This document shows, piece after piece, positions 8,375 to 18,036 of a stretch of DNA of 64,000 bases. The position numbers and the translations under genes were made by a program. This DNA comes from Bacteroidota bacterium (GTDB lineage: Bacteria > Bacteroidota > Bacteroidia > NS11-12g > UBA955). The notes under the pieces were generated by a model that saw nothing but the letters and a program-made list of their open reading frames with translations, was not told the origin of the DNA and searched no databases. The stretch is from positions 29,977 through 93,976 of the forward strand of contig JAURGZ010000001.1 in the NCBI GenBank assembly GCA_030833525.1. The letters are read 5' to 3'. Every line of letters starts with the position of its first letter. Within the stretch, counting starts at the first letter, position 1.

Positions 8375-9111
8375 TCTTCCGTTTGGCCGAGAAATCGATC
8401 AATCCAGGAATGGGCCAGGTACAATAGGGGTAGCAGCACAACGGCCATGCCTACTTTGTAGAAATAATTCAAGGTACCTACTTGTAGAACCCATTTCAAG
8501 GGGAAACCTGCGCCCCACCAGAAGGCGATGACCAATACAACATAGCTGTCGATGAGCTGGCTAACCAGGGTTGACCCGGTGGCCCGAATCCAAATTTGAT
8601 TGCTTGATTGGCTCGATTTCAATTTTTCAAATACGAAGGCATCGACCAATTGCCCCACTAAAAAGGCGACCAATGAACCCATGATGATGAACAGACCTTG
8701 CCCGAAAATCGCATTGAAGGCAGCGCTCATGTCGCTAAGTCCGCGGTTTTCGCCGCTATTGAGCCAAAAATCGGCCCCTTTGAGCTGCATGGCGATGCGC
8801 ACCGTAATGAAGGCGTACACCAACATACCGGCGGCTAAGTAGCTCAAAAACTTCACGCCCTTTTTGCCGAAATATTCGTTGATCAAATCGGTCAAGATGA
8901 ATACGAATGGCCAAAGTATCACCCCTGCGGTCATGTCGAAATTGAATGCGTCTCCAAAGAGGTTCCACTGAGCCGGTGCAATGCCCAAGGTCCCTTCCAA
9001 ACTGAAGATTTTGGCTCCAATGAATTCGGCTACCAGGGCATTGGTTAAAAACAAAAAGCCCAAAATCGTGAATAAAACTTGGCGTTTGGACAGGGTAGGA
9101 GTTGACTGCAT
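8371..9111 (-). CDS. yhhQ: Queuosine precursor transporter (VUT/YhhQ family)
   Basis: 246 residues, about six transmembrane helices. Recognisable family segments are FLTNALVAEFIGAKIF near the N-terminus, GVILWPFVFILTDLINEYFGKK, and the C-terminal AFWWGAGFPLKWV. The VUT family imports preQ0/preQ1, letting the cell make the tRNA-wobble nucleoside queuosine by salvage. No queuosine synthesis gene is nearby, so this is a stand-alone importer here. TACCTTTG upstream on the minus strand is its -7 box. Its 3' end overlaps the convergent NicO-like gene by 4 bases, and no terminator hairpin is visible between them. Confidence 0.9.
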   Translation of the reverse strand: MQSTPTLSKRQVLFTILGFLFLTNALVAEFIGAKIFSLEGTLGIAPAQWNLFGDAFNFDMTAGVILWPFVFILTDLINEYFGKKGVKFLSYLAAGMLVYAFITVRIAMQLKGADFWLNSGENRGLSDMSAAFNAIFGQGLFIIMGSLVAFLVGQLVDAFVFEKLKSSQSSNQIWIRATGSTLVSQLIDSYVVLVIAFWWGAGFPLKWVLQVGTLNYFYKVGMAVVLLPLLYLAHSWIDRFLGQTED

Positions 9112-9127
9112 AGGGCGTTACAAAGCA

Positions 9128-9135
9128 CAAAGGTA
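9128..9135 (-). promoter_or_regulatory. -7 box of yhhQ
   Basis: TACCTTTG on the minus strand, an exact TAnnTTTG, 16 bases before the yhhQ ATG. No TTG at 19-21 bases upstream was seen. Confidence 0.55.
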
Positions 9136-9213
9136 GCCCGTGCTCGTTTATGATAATAGACACCCGAAAAAGCGGGGGGTAGACTTTGTGTTTTTGGATT
9201 GATTTTTGAAATC

Positions 9214-10272
9214 ATGTGCCGAGTGAAAATTGTTGTCGTTAGTTTGTTCCTTTGGTTTGCGGGGCCTTTGTGGGCCCAGTCTTCAATTTCGGCTCAGATG
9301 AAGGAAGGGCAACGGCATTTTGATGCGGGCCATTTCAAAGAGGCCTCTCTCTGTTTTTCCAAAGCCATTGAAAAATTGCCAGCTTCCAAACCGGGTCTTC
9401 AAAATCCTGAGTTGGCCATGGCCTACTATGCCCGTGCCCTGTGCCTGTTGAAGCTCAAAGACAACGGTTCTGCGGTAGTGGATTTTAACAAATGCATTTT
9501 TCTAGACACTACTTTGCAGGAAGCCTATTACAACAGGGCCGTGGCCTATCATGCTACTCAGAACTACCACTTTGCCTTGGCTGATTTATCTCGTTTTTTA
9601 AGCTATCAACCAGCCGATACCTCGGCGCGTCAATTGCGCATGCGCATGGCTCAACAAATGAGTGAATTCGAATTGGCCGCCTCTGATGCTTGGTATTTGT
9701 ACCGCTTGCAAGGGCAAGAACGCTTCTTTAAGGAATGGACCAACCACTGCTTGATGGGGGAATTATGGGGACGATATGTTCTGGGTTCTGATACGGCGTT
9801 GCTGGAGCATCCGCAGTGGACATGGATACACATGGACCGCGCTTGGGCCTTGCATGTTCAAGGTTCCTACGAGCAAAGCCAAGGGGAGATATCCCTTTAC
9901 ATGACAGGCCGCGACCGCGAATTCTCGGCTTATCACTTGCAGGCTGACAACTGCACCTACATGGGCGAGTACGAAAAGGCTCGGCAGATTTATTCAGAAC
10001 TGATGGAAATGGAGCCCAATAACGCTGATTTATGGGTAGACGTGGCTCTGGTCTCATTGCAGGAAAAAGATTGGTCTCGGGCTGAAAAGGAGCTGACCAA
10101 GGCCATTTCAAGCAAGACCACGCTCTTGGCCTACGCATATTTATCTCGCGGAGTTGCGCGATACGAGGCTGGAAAGCGGGCAGAGGCTTGCCAAGATTGG
10201 AACCGGGGCCATATGCTGGGGGATCCGGCGGCTGGTCATTATTTTCGAACCCGATGCAGCACACAACCATGA
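9214..10272 (+). CDS. Secreted TPR protein
   Basis: 352 residues from the ATG at 9214. The track's TTG start at 9199 is less likely because MCRVKIVVVSLFLWFAGPLWAQ then forms a normal signal peptide. The mature part is built of tetratricopeptide repeats: LMKEGQRHFDAGHF-like opening, then EAYYNRAVAYHATQNYHFAL, YMGEYEKARQIYSELMEMEPNN and RAEKELTKAISSKTTLL. It is expected in the periplasm or bound to the envelope as a scaffold. The stop overlaps the ATG of the lytic transglycosylase (ATGA), so the two are coupled and may act together in wall remodelling; that is inference. Confidence 0.82.
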   Translation: MCRVKIVVVSLFLWFAGPLWAQSSISAQMKEGQRHFDAGHFKEASLCFSKAIEKLPASKPGLQNPELAMAYYARALCLLKLKDNGSAVVDFNKCIFLDTTLQEAYYNRAVAYHATQNYHFALADLSRFLSYQPADTSARQLRMRMAQQMSEFELAASDAWYLYRLQGQERFFKEWTNHCLMGELWGRYVLGSDTALLEHPQWTWIHMDRAWALHVQGSYEQSQGEISLYMTGRDREFSAYHLQADNCTYMGEYEKARQIYSELMEMEPNNADLWVDVALVSLQEKDWSRAEKELTKAISSKTTLLAYAYLSRGVARYEAGKRAEACQDWNRGHMLGDPAAGHYFRTRCSTQP

Positions 10273-11219
10273 AAAATAGAGGCATTCAGGTTTGGGCCTT
10301 GGTGGCTTTGTTGTTCGCAGGAGCTGCGCCGCTTGACATTGCGAAACCCTCCTCGCAGCTGGATTGGTCTGTTTACCAAGACTCTACTTTCGAAAAATGG
10401 GGGTCACGATTCGCTTTCTTAGCCTTGGACCCGGCTTCTTCCAAACAGTTGTGCCAGCAAGCAGGCCCTATGTTTTGGCGTCAAGTGTTGGATTTGAGCA
10501 AAGATTCTTCGGTGATAGTACACGTTCAAACCCGCCAAACCTTTGGAGTATTGCCCGCCAAATTCATCGATTCGTTGGAACACATTGGAAAGCTTGATTC
10601 TTTTGCCAAGGCCTTTCGCATGGCTTTGGGCTTTGATAGTTTGGCTCCCATTAAGTTCGTTCGAGGCAAATCGCAGTTTTTCCAATACCATAAAATCGGG
10701 CCTCTCATGAATGAGGCTTTTGCTGTATTCCGTCAACAAGGGTTGGACCCGCGCATTGCAGAAATGCTGTTGCTGATTGAAAGCCCCAATAACCCAGGGG
10801 GTGTTTCAAGTTCTGGCGCCGTGGGGCACTTTCAACTCATGCCGTTCGTAGCGAAGAAATACGGTTTGAGTGTTTCACCCGGCCACGATGAGCGCTTGGA
10901 TTTTTCGCGCAGCGCCTACGCCGCGGCTCGCTTGATCAAAGAGTATGCAGAACCCAATGCCGATGCCATTTGTGTTGCTGCTGGGTTAGAGGTAGACCGC
11001 CAGGCTTTGTGGTATCAGATGCTCATCTTGCACATATACAACGCCGGTGCAGCCAGCGTGAAAGAAGCCGCTGCAGTAATCGGTTCAGCCAGCGACCCGT
11101 ATGAGTGGATTCAGCAGTTTTGGAAAACCAAAGCAGGTCGTTTTGGCAATCAATCCCAAAACTATTCTCAGGTGGCTTTGGCCTCTTATTGCAAGTACAG
11201 GGATTTCCTGTACCATTGA
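10269..11219 (+). CDS. SLT-type lytic transglycosylase (GH23-like)
   Basis: 316 residues from the ATG at 10269. The track's earlier start at 10188 lies inside the preceding gene, and the 10269 start gives a signal peptide (MKNRGIQVWALVALLFAGAAP). The catalytic domain is in the C-terminal half: EMLLLIESPNNPGG holds the catalytic Glu in the ES motif, followed by SSSGAVGHFQLMPFVAKKYG, the GAxGxxQxMP motif. LHIYNAGAASVKEA matches the later Asn-Ala-Gly motif. The enzyme cleaves the MurNAc-GlcNAc bond with 1,6-anhydro formation. No LysM repeats are present. It overlaps the upstream TPR gene by 4 bases, which points to a shared task in the periplasm. Confidence 0.9.
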   Translation: MKNRGIQVWALVALLFAGAAPLDIAKPSSQLDWSVYQDSTFEKWGSRFAFLALDPASSKQLCQQAGPMFWRQVLDLSKDSSVIVHVQTRQTFGVLPAKFIDSLEHIGKLDSFAKAFRMALGFDSLAPIKFVRGKSQFFQYHKIGPLMNEAFAVFRQQGLDPRIAEMLLLIESPNNPGGVSSSGAVGHFQLMPFVAKKYGLSVSPGHDERLDFSRSAYAAARLIKEYAEPNADAICVAAGLEVDRQALWYQMLILHIYNAGAASVKEAAAVIGSASDPYEWIQQFWKTKAGRFGNQSQNYSQVALASYCKYRDFLYH

Positions 11220-11231
11220 TGGTTTCGGCAT

Positions 11232-11975
11232 CTAAGGCTTGAGAAAATCAGCCGTCCAAAGGCCCCACTTGTGCAGGCGGTACTGAAGGCTTACGCCAAG
11301 TACTCCCAGCCCATATTGAACACTGCGTCTGAAGTTGATGGAGCTGGCTTCGGGAAAATAACGGGTGGGACAGGAAATTTCACCCACTTTGAATCCGACA
11401 GCGAACAATTGAGCAATGATTTGATTGTCGAATACAAAGTCATCTGAATTTTTATCGAAGTGTACCGTTTGTAAGACCTTTTTGTGATAAGCGCGATAAC
11501 CTGTGTGGTACTCACTCAGGTGTTGCCCCATGATGGCGTTCTGCACGGCCGTCAACATTCGGTTGCTCCAGTATTTGTACCTAGGCATCCCTCCATCCAA
11601 AGCTCCTTTTCCCAGAATGCGAGAAGCAAAGGCTGCGTCGTAGACCCCGCTGGCCACCATGCTGACCAAGGCCTGAAGGAGTTTAGGGGTATACTGGTAA
11701 TCGGGATGAACCATGACGATGATGTCGGCGTTCAGCGATAGGGCTTGGGTGTAGCAAGTTTTTTGATTGCCTCCATAGCCGCGGTTCAGAGGGTGAATCC
11801 AAATGTGTTCAATGCCCAAAGAACGAGCCAATTCAGCCGTTTGGTCAGAACTGGCGTCGTCTACCAAAATGACATGGTCTACCCAAGCCCGGTCAATTTC
11901 TGAGACCGTTTGAGCCAATGTGGCCTGGGCGTTGTAGGCAGGCAACACCACCGCTATGCTTTGACCGTATATCAT
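11232..11975 (-). CDS. Family 2 glycosyltransferase
   Basis: 247 residues, single GT-A domain. Motifs are AVVLPAYNAQATLAQTV at the N-terminus, LVDDASSDQT, NRGYGGNQK and VMVHPDYQY, whose Asp-containing element takes the DxD position. YHTGYRAYHKKVLQ matches the acceptor-loop region seen in DPM1-like enzymes. No membrane segment is evident, so it is a cytosolic or peripheral enzyme that moves a sugar from a nucleotide donor, probably to a lipid carrier. It converges on the lytic transglycosylase with a 12-base gap. There are no other glycan genes next to it. Confidence 0.9.
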   Translation of the reverse strand: MIYGQSIAVVLPAYNAQATLAQTVSEIDRAWVDHVILVDDASSDQTAELARSLGIEHIWIHPLNRGYGGNQKTCYTQALSLNADIIVMVHPDYQYTPKLLQALVSMVASGVYDAAFASRILGKGALDGGMPRYKYWSNRMLTAVQNAIMGQHLSEYHTGYRAYHKKVLQTVHFDKNSDDFVFDNQIIAQLFAVGFKVGEISCPTRYFPEASSINFRRSVQYGLGVLGVSLQYRLHKWGLWTADFLKP

Positions 11976-12203
11976 GAGGCAAAAATGACGCTGAACCGCT
12001 TGATTTAATCGACTAGAGTGTCAAGAAAACTAAACAAATGAAATCTGTTGCCCATTATCAAACGGCGTAAATCATTAATATATTGAGTAAATATAGGGCT
12101 AATTTAGACGCATTTTAAATTGAATAACCTGTGTACAAATTGTTCCCCACCTCTCAGGGGTCAATCTATATTTGCAGTGCGAAAAACCCCTTCGTAATCA
12201 CAC
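11976..12203 (+). other. AT-rich divergent intergenic region upstream of act operon
   Basis: 228 bases with no credible ORF. It separates the minus-strand glycosyltransferase from actA. The centre is AT-rich. The only clear signal is the -7 box at 12167-12174. On the minus side CATTTTTG just upstream of the glycosyltransferase ATG is one base off the -7 consensus. Confidence 0.6.
12167..12174 (+). promoter_or_regulatory. -7 box of the actABCDEF operon
   Basis: TATATTTG, an exact TAnnTTTG, 29 bases before the actA ATG. A TTG 24 bases upstream (within TACAAATTGTTC) is slightly beyond the usual spacing. Unlike most promoters here it leaves room for a leader. Confidence 0.65.
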
Positions 12204-13511
12204 ATGATCATTAAACATTTGAAAGGTTGGGCCCTCGCTGCCATTCTTGCAGTCTCGGCTCCAGTTCTCGCCCAGGATGCACCCAGTGCAGATGAAGGTA
12301 AAAAGCTCTACGAAGCCAACAATTGTGGAAGCTGTCACGCCCTAGACAAGAAAGTGGTAGGTCCCGCCCTGAGAGGGGTGACCGATCGCCGTTCTGAAGA
12401 ATGGTTGATTCAGTGGATCCGTAACAACGAAAAATTCCGCAAGAGCGGTGATGCCGATGCCAATGCTTTGTACGAAGAGTATGGTGGAGCAGCTATGAAC
12501 ATTTTCGAGAATTTGTCTCCTCTGCAGGTTCAGCACATTCTCGAATACATCAAAACGGCTCCTGCTCCCGTTCAGGAAAAGGCACAGACTACAGGTGTAA
12601 CGGCTGAAGAAGACAACAGCAACAGCATCTACATTTTGTTGATTTTGGTCGCTGTATTCGCGGTGGTATTGTTGGTTTTATCAAAGGTTAAAAACACCTT
12701 GTTGCGCGTTGCCGCTGAACAAGATCCTGAAACTTATGCCGAGCAAATGAACAAACTTCCTTTGTGGAAGCGTTTGTTGCCCAAGAAGTTGGCCAATATG
12801 AACACCACGGTTTTGAGTTTGTTCATCACCTTGATCATTGGTCTTCCCATGGCAGGCTATGGATATAAGTTCTCCATTTCTGAAGTAGGGGTTCAGAAAG
12901 GGTACGCTCCCGAACAACCCATTGCGTTTTCTCACAAACTTCACGCCGGTGATTTGCAGTTGAATTGTCGCTATTGCCATAGCACAGTTGAAGAGAGCAA
13001 ATCAGCGAGCATTCCTGCGTTGAACACTTGTATGAACTGTCACAAGGGTGTTCAATTGACAGAAAAATACAACGGCAACGTGTCTCCTGAGATTCAGAAG
13101 ATTTACGATGCCTTGGATTACGATCCTGAAGCCAAACCCGGTGAAGAATTTGGCGACAATCCCAAACCCATTCGTTGGGTTCGCATTCACAACTTGCCCG
13201 ACCACGCTTATTTCAACCACTCACAGCACGTGAAAGTGGGCAAATTGGAATGCCAAACTTGCCACGGTCCCATTGAGCGCATGGAAAAGGTGCAGCAGTG
13301 GAACACCTTGCAAATGGGCTGGTGCATCGATTGCCACCGCAATGCAGGTATTGACGCAGCGAACAACAACTATTACGCTGCTTTGCACGCTAAAGCGGCC
13401 AGCGATTTGGAAAATAACGGCAACAACAGCCAATACTTTGGACCTGATGGAAAAGTGCGCATTACTCCCGCTATGAACGGCGGATTGGAGTGTGCCAAGT
13501 GCCACTATTAA
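12204..13511 (+). CDS. actA: Alternative complex III subunit ActA: monoheme plus pentaheme cytochrome c
   Basis: 435 residues. After a signal peptide (WALAAILAVSAPVLAQ) an N-terminal monoheme domain carries CGSCH. Two membrane segments follow (ILLILVAVFAVVLLVL, LFITLIIGLPMAGYGY). The C-terminal pentaheme domain has CRYCH, CMNCH, CQTCH, CIDCH and CAKCH, giving six CxxCH sites in all. In alternative complex III this subunit carries electrons from the quinol-oxidising core to a periplasmic acceptor. The fused monoheme module is the arrangement usual in Bacteroidota. First gene of the operon; actB begins 20 bases after its stop. Confidence 0.95.
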   Translation: MIIKHLKGWALAAILAVSAPVLAQDAPSADEGKKLYEANNCGSCHALDKKVVGPALRGVTDRRSEEWLIQWIRNNEKFRKSGDADANALYEEYGGAAMNIFENLSPLQVQHILEYIKTAPAPVQEKAQTTGVTAEEDNSNSIYILLILVAVFAVVLLVLSKVKNTLLRVAAEQDPETYAEQMNKLPLWKRLLPKKLANMNTTVLSLFITLIIGLPMAGYGYKFSISEVGVQKGYAPEQPIAFSHKLHAGDLQLNCRYCHSTVEESKSASIPALNTCMNCHKGVQLTEKYNGNVSPEIQKIYDALDYDPEAKPGEEFGDNPKPIRWVRIHNLPDHAYFNHSQHVKVGKLECQTCHGPIERMEKVQQWNTLQMGWCIDCHRNAGIDAANNNYYAALHAKAASDLENNGNNSQYFGPDGKVRITPAMNGGLECAKCHY

Positions 13512-13531
13512 TTAGAAAAGAGAAAATCACC

Positions 13532-16500
13532 ATGTCAAACAATATGAAATATTGGAAAGGCGAGGAGGAGTTGAATAGAGATGCCCGCTTTTTGGCGGCT
13601 CAAAAAAACGAGTTCAACGAATCATTGCCATTGGATGAAGTATTGAGCGAAGACGGATTCGAATTGAATTCCAATCGCCGAGACTTTTTGAAATATTTTG
13701 GTTTTAGTGTAACGGCCGTAACCTTGGCTGCTTGCTACAAGACCAACGTTCGTCACGCAGTTCCCTATTTGGTTAAGCCCGAAGAGGTGACTCCTGGTGT
13801 GGCCAACTATTACCGTTCTACCTGTGGCGCTTGCTCAGTGGGTTGCGGTATTGAAGTGAAAGTGCGTGAGGGTCGTCCCATCAAGGTAGATGGAAGTGCT
13901 GATTCTCCCATTTCTGGGGGTGGATTGTGCGCTGCTGGTCAGGCATCCATTCTGTCTTTGTACGACACCGAGCGTTTGGCTAACCCCTTGCATTTGGGTG
14001 CTGAAGCCAAAGATTGGTCAGAGCTTGACAACGGTATCAAAGCCAAATTGGCTTCCATTAGCCAATCCGGTAAAGGAATCGCAGTGGTTTCAGGAACGGT
14101 ACACGGTCCAACCACGTTGAAAGCCATTTCTGATTTCACGGCCGCATACCCCACCGCGAAGCACGTGATGTACGATGCGGTTTCATACAGTGGCATGTTG
14201 GACGCAAACGCGGCTGATTTTGGAACCCGCGCCATTCCACGTTACGATTTTTCCAAAGCCAATGTCATTGTCAGTTTTGCCGCTGACTTTTTGGGAACCT
14301 GGGTTTCTCCCGTTGAATTCTCCAAGGCCTATGGTAAAAAGCGCCGTCCCGATGCCGAGGGAGGAATGAACCAGCATTTCCAATTTGAATCTGCATTGAG
14401 CATGACCGGCACCAATGCCGATCACCGCTTCCCCATGAAGATGAGCCAAGAGCGTTTGTACTTGTCTTCTTTGTACAATTATCTCGCTCAGAAGGCTGGT
14501 GCTACTCAAATGCCAGTGGTAAAGCAAGGTGAATTGGCTGGAAACGCATTGAAATCGGCTGCCGAAGCTCTTTGGAATGCCAAAGGTGCTAGCATCGTGG
14601 TCAGCGGTAGCAATGATAAAGTGAGCCAGCAATTGGTGAACGCCATCAACGTTTTGTTGGGCAACTACGGCTCAACTCTGCACATGGATCAGCACAGCAA
14701 GCAGCACCAGGGTAGCGATAGCGAATTGGCTGCTGTTTTGAAAGGCTTGAATGACAAGAGCATTGCCGCTGTGATTTTCTACGGTGCCAACCCCGTTTAC
14801 AACCGCGGTCAAGAATGGCAGGCGGCCATTGCCAAAGCTGAGTTGTCTGTTTCATTTGCTGCCAGCAAAGATGAGACGGCTACGGTTTGCCAATACGTTT
14901 GCCCCGATAGTCACTATTTGGAATCTTGGTCAGATGCTGAACCCCAAGCCGGTGTTTACCATTTGGGTCAGCCAACCATTACTCGAGTATTCAATACCCG
15001 CCAGGCTCAATTGTCTTTGTTGACTTGGTCAGGAGCGGCTCCTCAAATCGACGCTGATCCCTTTGCTAAAAAAGGCATTTTGTCCCAGAAGTTTGAAGCC
15101 GATCCTTATTACATCTATTTGGCTAACAACTGGAAGTCTCAAGGCTTGAACGAAGCTGCTTGGACCAAAGCTTTGGAAATGGGTGTAGTAAGCGGTACCG
15201 CAAGTGCTGCTAGCATGGCCTATTCAGGCAATGCCGTAGCCTTGGCTAGTGAGGTAGCTTCTGTGAAAGCTGATAACGGCATCGAATTGAACTTCTACGC
15301 TCCTGTGGGCGTTCGCGACGGTGCGCATGGAAACAACCCTTGGTTGCATGAGATGCCCGACCCCGTGAGCAAGGTTTCTTGGGACAACTACGTGGCTTTG
15401 CCAAAGTCTTTGGCTTCTGAATTGGGAATCAAAGAGCGCGATACGGTGAACATCAAAGCCGGTGAGCTCATGTATCAAAACGTTCCCGCATTGATCCAGC
15501 CCGGTCAAGCCAATGGCACTTTGGCAATGGCTTTGGGTTATGGAAGAACGGCCGCCGGTAAAGTCGGGGGCTCCGTTGAAAAGGGATTTGAAACCATTGG
15601 ATTCAACGCCTTCAATTTGGGCGGTGGCACTTCTACAGTGGTTGGAAATGTTGAAATCACCAAAGGTGATGCTCAATACCACTTGGCTCAAACCCAAACC
15701 CACCACAGCATTGAAGGTCGTGACATTGTTCGCGAAACCACCTTGGATGCCTTCAAGAAGAACCCCAAAGCAGGAAATGATAAGGCCGCTACCCATGTGT
15801 ACACCATTTGGGAAAAGCGCGACTACCGCAAGGACGGTTCCCCCAACCATTTATGGGGAATGGCCATCGACTTGAACGCTTGTACCGGTTGCGGTTCTTG
15901 CGTAGTGAGTTGCTCGATTGAAAACAACGTACCCGTTGTGGGCCGCGATGAAATTCGTTTGCGTCGCGAGATGCACTGGATTCGCATCGATCGCTACTAC
16001 AGCTTTGTTTCTGAAGAGTCTACCATGACTCGCGAAGCCGATATTGCTACGGCTGATGCCGCCAACAAAGGCGAATACAGCCACTGGGAGAATGTACAAG
16101 TCATTCACCAGCCCATGATGTGCCAGCATTGTGCACAGGCTCCTTGTGAGACGGTTTGCCCAGTATTGGCAACTACTCACTCAAGCGAGGGTCTGAACCA
16201 AATGACCTACAACCGTTGCATTGGAACCAAATATTGCGGTAACAATTGCCCCTATAAGGTTCGTCGATTCAACTGGTTCCGCTACAACGACAACGATGCG
16301 TTCGATTTCCACTTCAACAACCCCTTGGGTAAGATGGTCATCAACCCTGATGTAACCGTTCGTACCCGCGGTGTGATGGAGAAGTGTTCTTTCTGCGTGC
16401 AGCGCATTCAGGAAGGCAAGCTGAAAGCCAAGCGTGCAGGTAAATCTCCCAATGAAGTTCAGGTGGAGACGGCTTGCCAACGCGCCTGCCCAAGCAACGC

Positions 16501-16645
16501 CATTGTTTTCGGTGATTTGCACAATCCTGAGAGTGAAATTTCCAAGCTTTACCGCAACGAACGTGGTTTCCGAGTTTTGGATGAGATCAACGTACAATCT
16601 TCGGTTACTTACATGACCAAGGTTCGCAACACAACTAAGGCTTAA
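13532..16645 (+). CDS. actB: Alternative complex III subunit ActB: molybdopterin-like plus 4x[Fe-S] protein
   Basis: 1037 residues from the ATG at 13532; the track's start at 13490 falls inside actA. A twin-arginine motif (NRRDFLKYFG) near residue 50 suggests Tat export. The N-terminal two-thirds is the molybdopterin-oxidoreductase-like fold of complex III, which lacks the cofactor in characterised homologues. The C-terminal ferredoxin part has four cysteine clusters: CTGCGSCVVSC, CQHCAQAPCETVC, CIGTKYCGNNC and CSFCVQR with CQRAC. It passes electrons from quinol to ActA and ActE. The retained lone CGACSVGC cluster near residue 105 is seen in the family N-terminus. Confidence 0.95.
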   Translation: MSNNMKYWKGEEELNRDARFLAAQKNEFNESLPLDEVLSEDGFELNSNRRDFLKYFGFSVTAVTLAACYKTNVRHAVPYLVKPEEVTPGVANYYRSTCGACSVGCGIEVKVREGRPIKVDGSADSPISGGGLCAAGQASILSLYDTERLANPLHLGAEAKDWSELDNGIKAKLASISQSGKGIAVVSGTVHGPTTLKAISDFTAAYPTAKHVMYDAVSYSGMLDANAADFGTRAIPRYDFSKANVIVSFAADFLGTWVSPVEFSKAYGKKRRPDAEGGMNQHFQFESALSMTGTNADHRFPMKMSQERLYLSSLYNYLAQKAGATQMPVVKQGELAGNALKSAAEALWNAKGASIVVSGSNDKVSQQLVNAINVLLGNYGSTLHMDQHSKQHQGSDSELAAVLKGLNDKSIAAVIFYGANPVYNRGQEWQAAIAKAELSVSFAASKDETATVCQYVCPDSHYLESWSDAEPQAGVYHLGQPTITRVFNTRQAQLSLLTWSGAAPQIDADPFAKKGILSQKFEADPYYIYLANNWKSQGLNEAAWTKALEMGVVSGTASAASMAYSGNAVALASEVASVKADNGIELNFYAPVGVRDGAHGNNPWLHEMPDPVSKVSWDNYVALPKSLASELGIKERDTVNIKAGELMYQNVPALIQPGQANGTLAMALGYGRTAAGKVGGSVEKGFETIGFNAFNLGGGTSTVVGNVEITKGDAQYHLAQTQTHHSIEGRDIVRETTLDAFKKNPKAGNDKAATHVYTIWEKRDYRKDGSPNHLWGMAIDLNACTGCGSCVVSCSIENNVPVVGRDEIRLRREMHWIRIDRYYSFVSEESTMTREADIATADAANKGEYSHWENVQVIHQPMMCQHCAQAPCETVCPVLATTHSSEGLNQMTYNRCIGTKYCGNNCPYKVRRFNWFRYNDNDAFDFHFNNPLGKMVINPDVTVRTRGVMEKCSFCVQRIQEGKLKAKRAGKSPNEVQVETACQRACPSNAIVFGDLHNPESEISKLYRNERGFRVLDEINVQSSVTYMTKVRNTTKA

Positions 16646-16666
16646 CCTACCTAAAAGAGTTAAAGA

Positions 16667-18016
16667 ATGATACACGATTCCATCATTAGAGAAAGGCTGG
16701 TAACGGGCGATAAGACTGCGGCAGATGTAACCCGCGACATTGCTCGTCCCATTTTGAACCAACCCAGCACCGCCTGGAAGGTAGGCTTTACCCTTTCGGT
16801 CATTTTCTTGGGCATTTTTGCCTTGAGTTTGTTTTACACCCTGTGGACCGGTATTGGTGTTTGGAACATCAACAAATCGGTAATGTGGGGTTGGGATATC
16901 ACGAACTTCGTATTTTGGGTAGGTATTGGTCACGCCGGTACCTTGATTTCAGCGGTTCTGCTGCTTTTCCGTCAAAAATGGCGCATGAGTATCAACCGTT
17001 CAGCTGAGGCCATGACGATTTTCGCCGTTATCTGTGCCGCCATGTTCCCTGTGTTTCACATGGGTCGTGTTTGGGTTGGATACTGGGCTCTTCCTTTGCC
17101 AAACGGCTTTGGTTCCCTGTGGGTGAACTTCAACTCTCCCTTGTTGTGGGACGTATTCGCCATTTCGACGTACTTCTCTGTATCGTTGTTGTTCTGGTAC
17201 ATTGGTTTGATTCCTGATATCGCCACGATTCGCGATAAGGTGACCACCAAGGGTGCCAAATTCTGGTACGGCTTGTTCTCCATGGGATGGACAGGTTCTA
17301 CCCGAACTTGGGCTCGCTATGAATTGATTTCGTTGATTTTGGCTGGTTTGAGTACTCCTCTGGTATTGTCTGTGCACACCATCGTATCGACTGACTTTGC
17401 TACCTCCGTGATTCCCGGTTGGCACACGACCATTTTCCCTCCCTACTTTGTAGCGGGTGCTATTTTCTCTGGATTTGGCATGGTGGCTACCTTGTTGGTC
17501 GTGGCGCGCAAAGTGATGAACTACGAAAACTACATCACCATTGGTCATTTGGAAGCCATGTGTAAGATCATCATGGTGACCGGTTCTTTGGTGGGTATCG
17601 CTTATTTGACTGAATTCTTCATTGCTTGGTATAGCGGTGTTGAATACGAACAATACGCGTTCTTGAACCGTGCTTTCGGTCCCTACTGGTGGGCTTACTG
17701 GAGCATGATGAGCTGCAACTTGATTGCTCCTCAGGTTTTCTGGTTCAAATGGTGCCGCACGACTCCTTGGTTCATTTTCATCATGAGCATCGTGGTGAAC
17801 GTGGGTATGTGGTTCGAGCGTTTCGTGATCATTGTAACCTCATTGCACCGCGATTATTTGCCCTCTAGCTGGGTAATGTACTCGGGTTCATTGACAGAGG
17901 TAGGTTTGTTCTTGGGTACCTTCGGTATCTTCTTTACCTGCTTCTTCTTGTTTGCTAAGTTCTTGCCTGTTATCAACATGGCTGAAGTTAAATCCATCTT
18001 GCGCAACCGCGAGTAA
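16667..18016 (+). CDS. actC: Alternative complex III subunit ActC, NrfD-like quinol-oxidising membrane protein
   Basis: 449 residues with about ten membrane helices. The NrfD/PsrC family signature is clear in [26 protein letters not shown] and the later [21 protein letters not shown]. The quinol site in characterised complexes lies in this subunit near the His of GHAGT. It is 21 bases downstream of actB. The sequence is intact and of usual length. Confidence 0.95.
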   Translation: MIHDSIIRERLVTGDKTAADVTRDIARPILNQPSTAWKVGFTLSVIFLGIFALSLFYTLWTGIGVWNINKSVMWGWDITNFVFWVGIGHAGTLISAVLLLFRQKWRMSINRSAEAMTIFAVICAAMFPVFHMGRVWVGYWALPLPNGFGSLWVNFNSPLLWDVFAISTYFSVSLLFWYIGLIPDIATIRDKVTTKGAKFWYGLFSMGWTGSTRTWARYELISLILAGLSTPLVLSVHTIVSTDFATSVIPGWHTTIFPPYFVAGAIFSGFGMVATLLVVARKVMNYENYITIGHLEAMCKIIMVTGSLVGIAYLTEFFIAWYSGVEYEQYAFLNRAFGPYWWAYWSMMSCNLIAPQVFWFKWCRTTPWFIFIMSIVVNVGMWFERFVIIVTSLHRDYLPSSWVMYSGSLTEVGLFLGTFGIFFTCFFLFAKFLPVINMAEVKSILRNRE

Positions 18017-18036
18017 TCAATTAGGAGAATTGCTGA

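Noticed and set aside
12120-12150. TACAAATTGT motif upstream of actA, similar to TACAAATTGTG upstream of gyrA
   Set aside because: Two copies in 64 kb of AT-rich intergenic sequence are too few to call an operator.
16181-16933. 250-residue minus-strand ORF over the actB/actC junction
   Set aside because: Shadow of two clear act genes on the plus strand.
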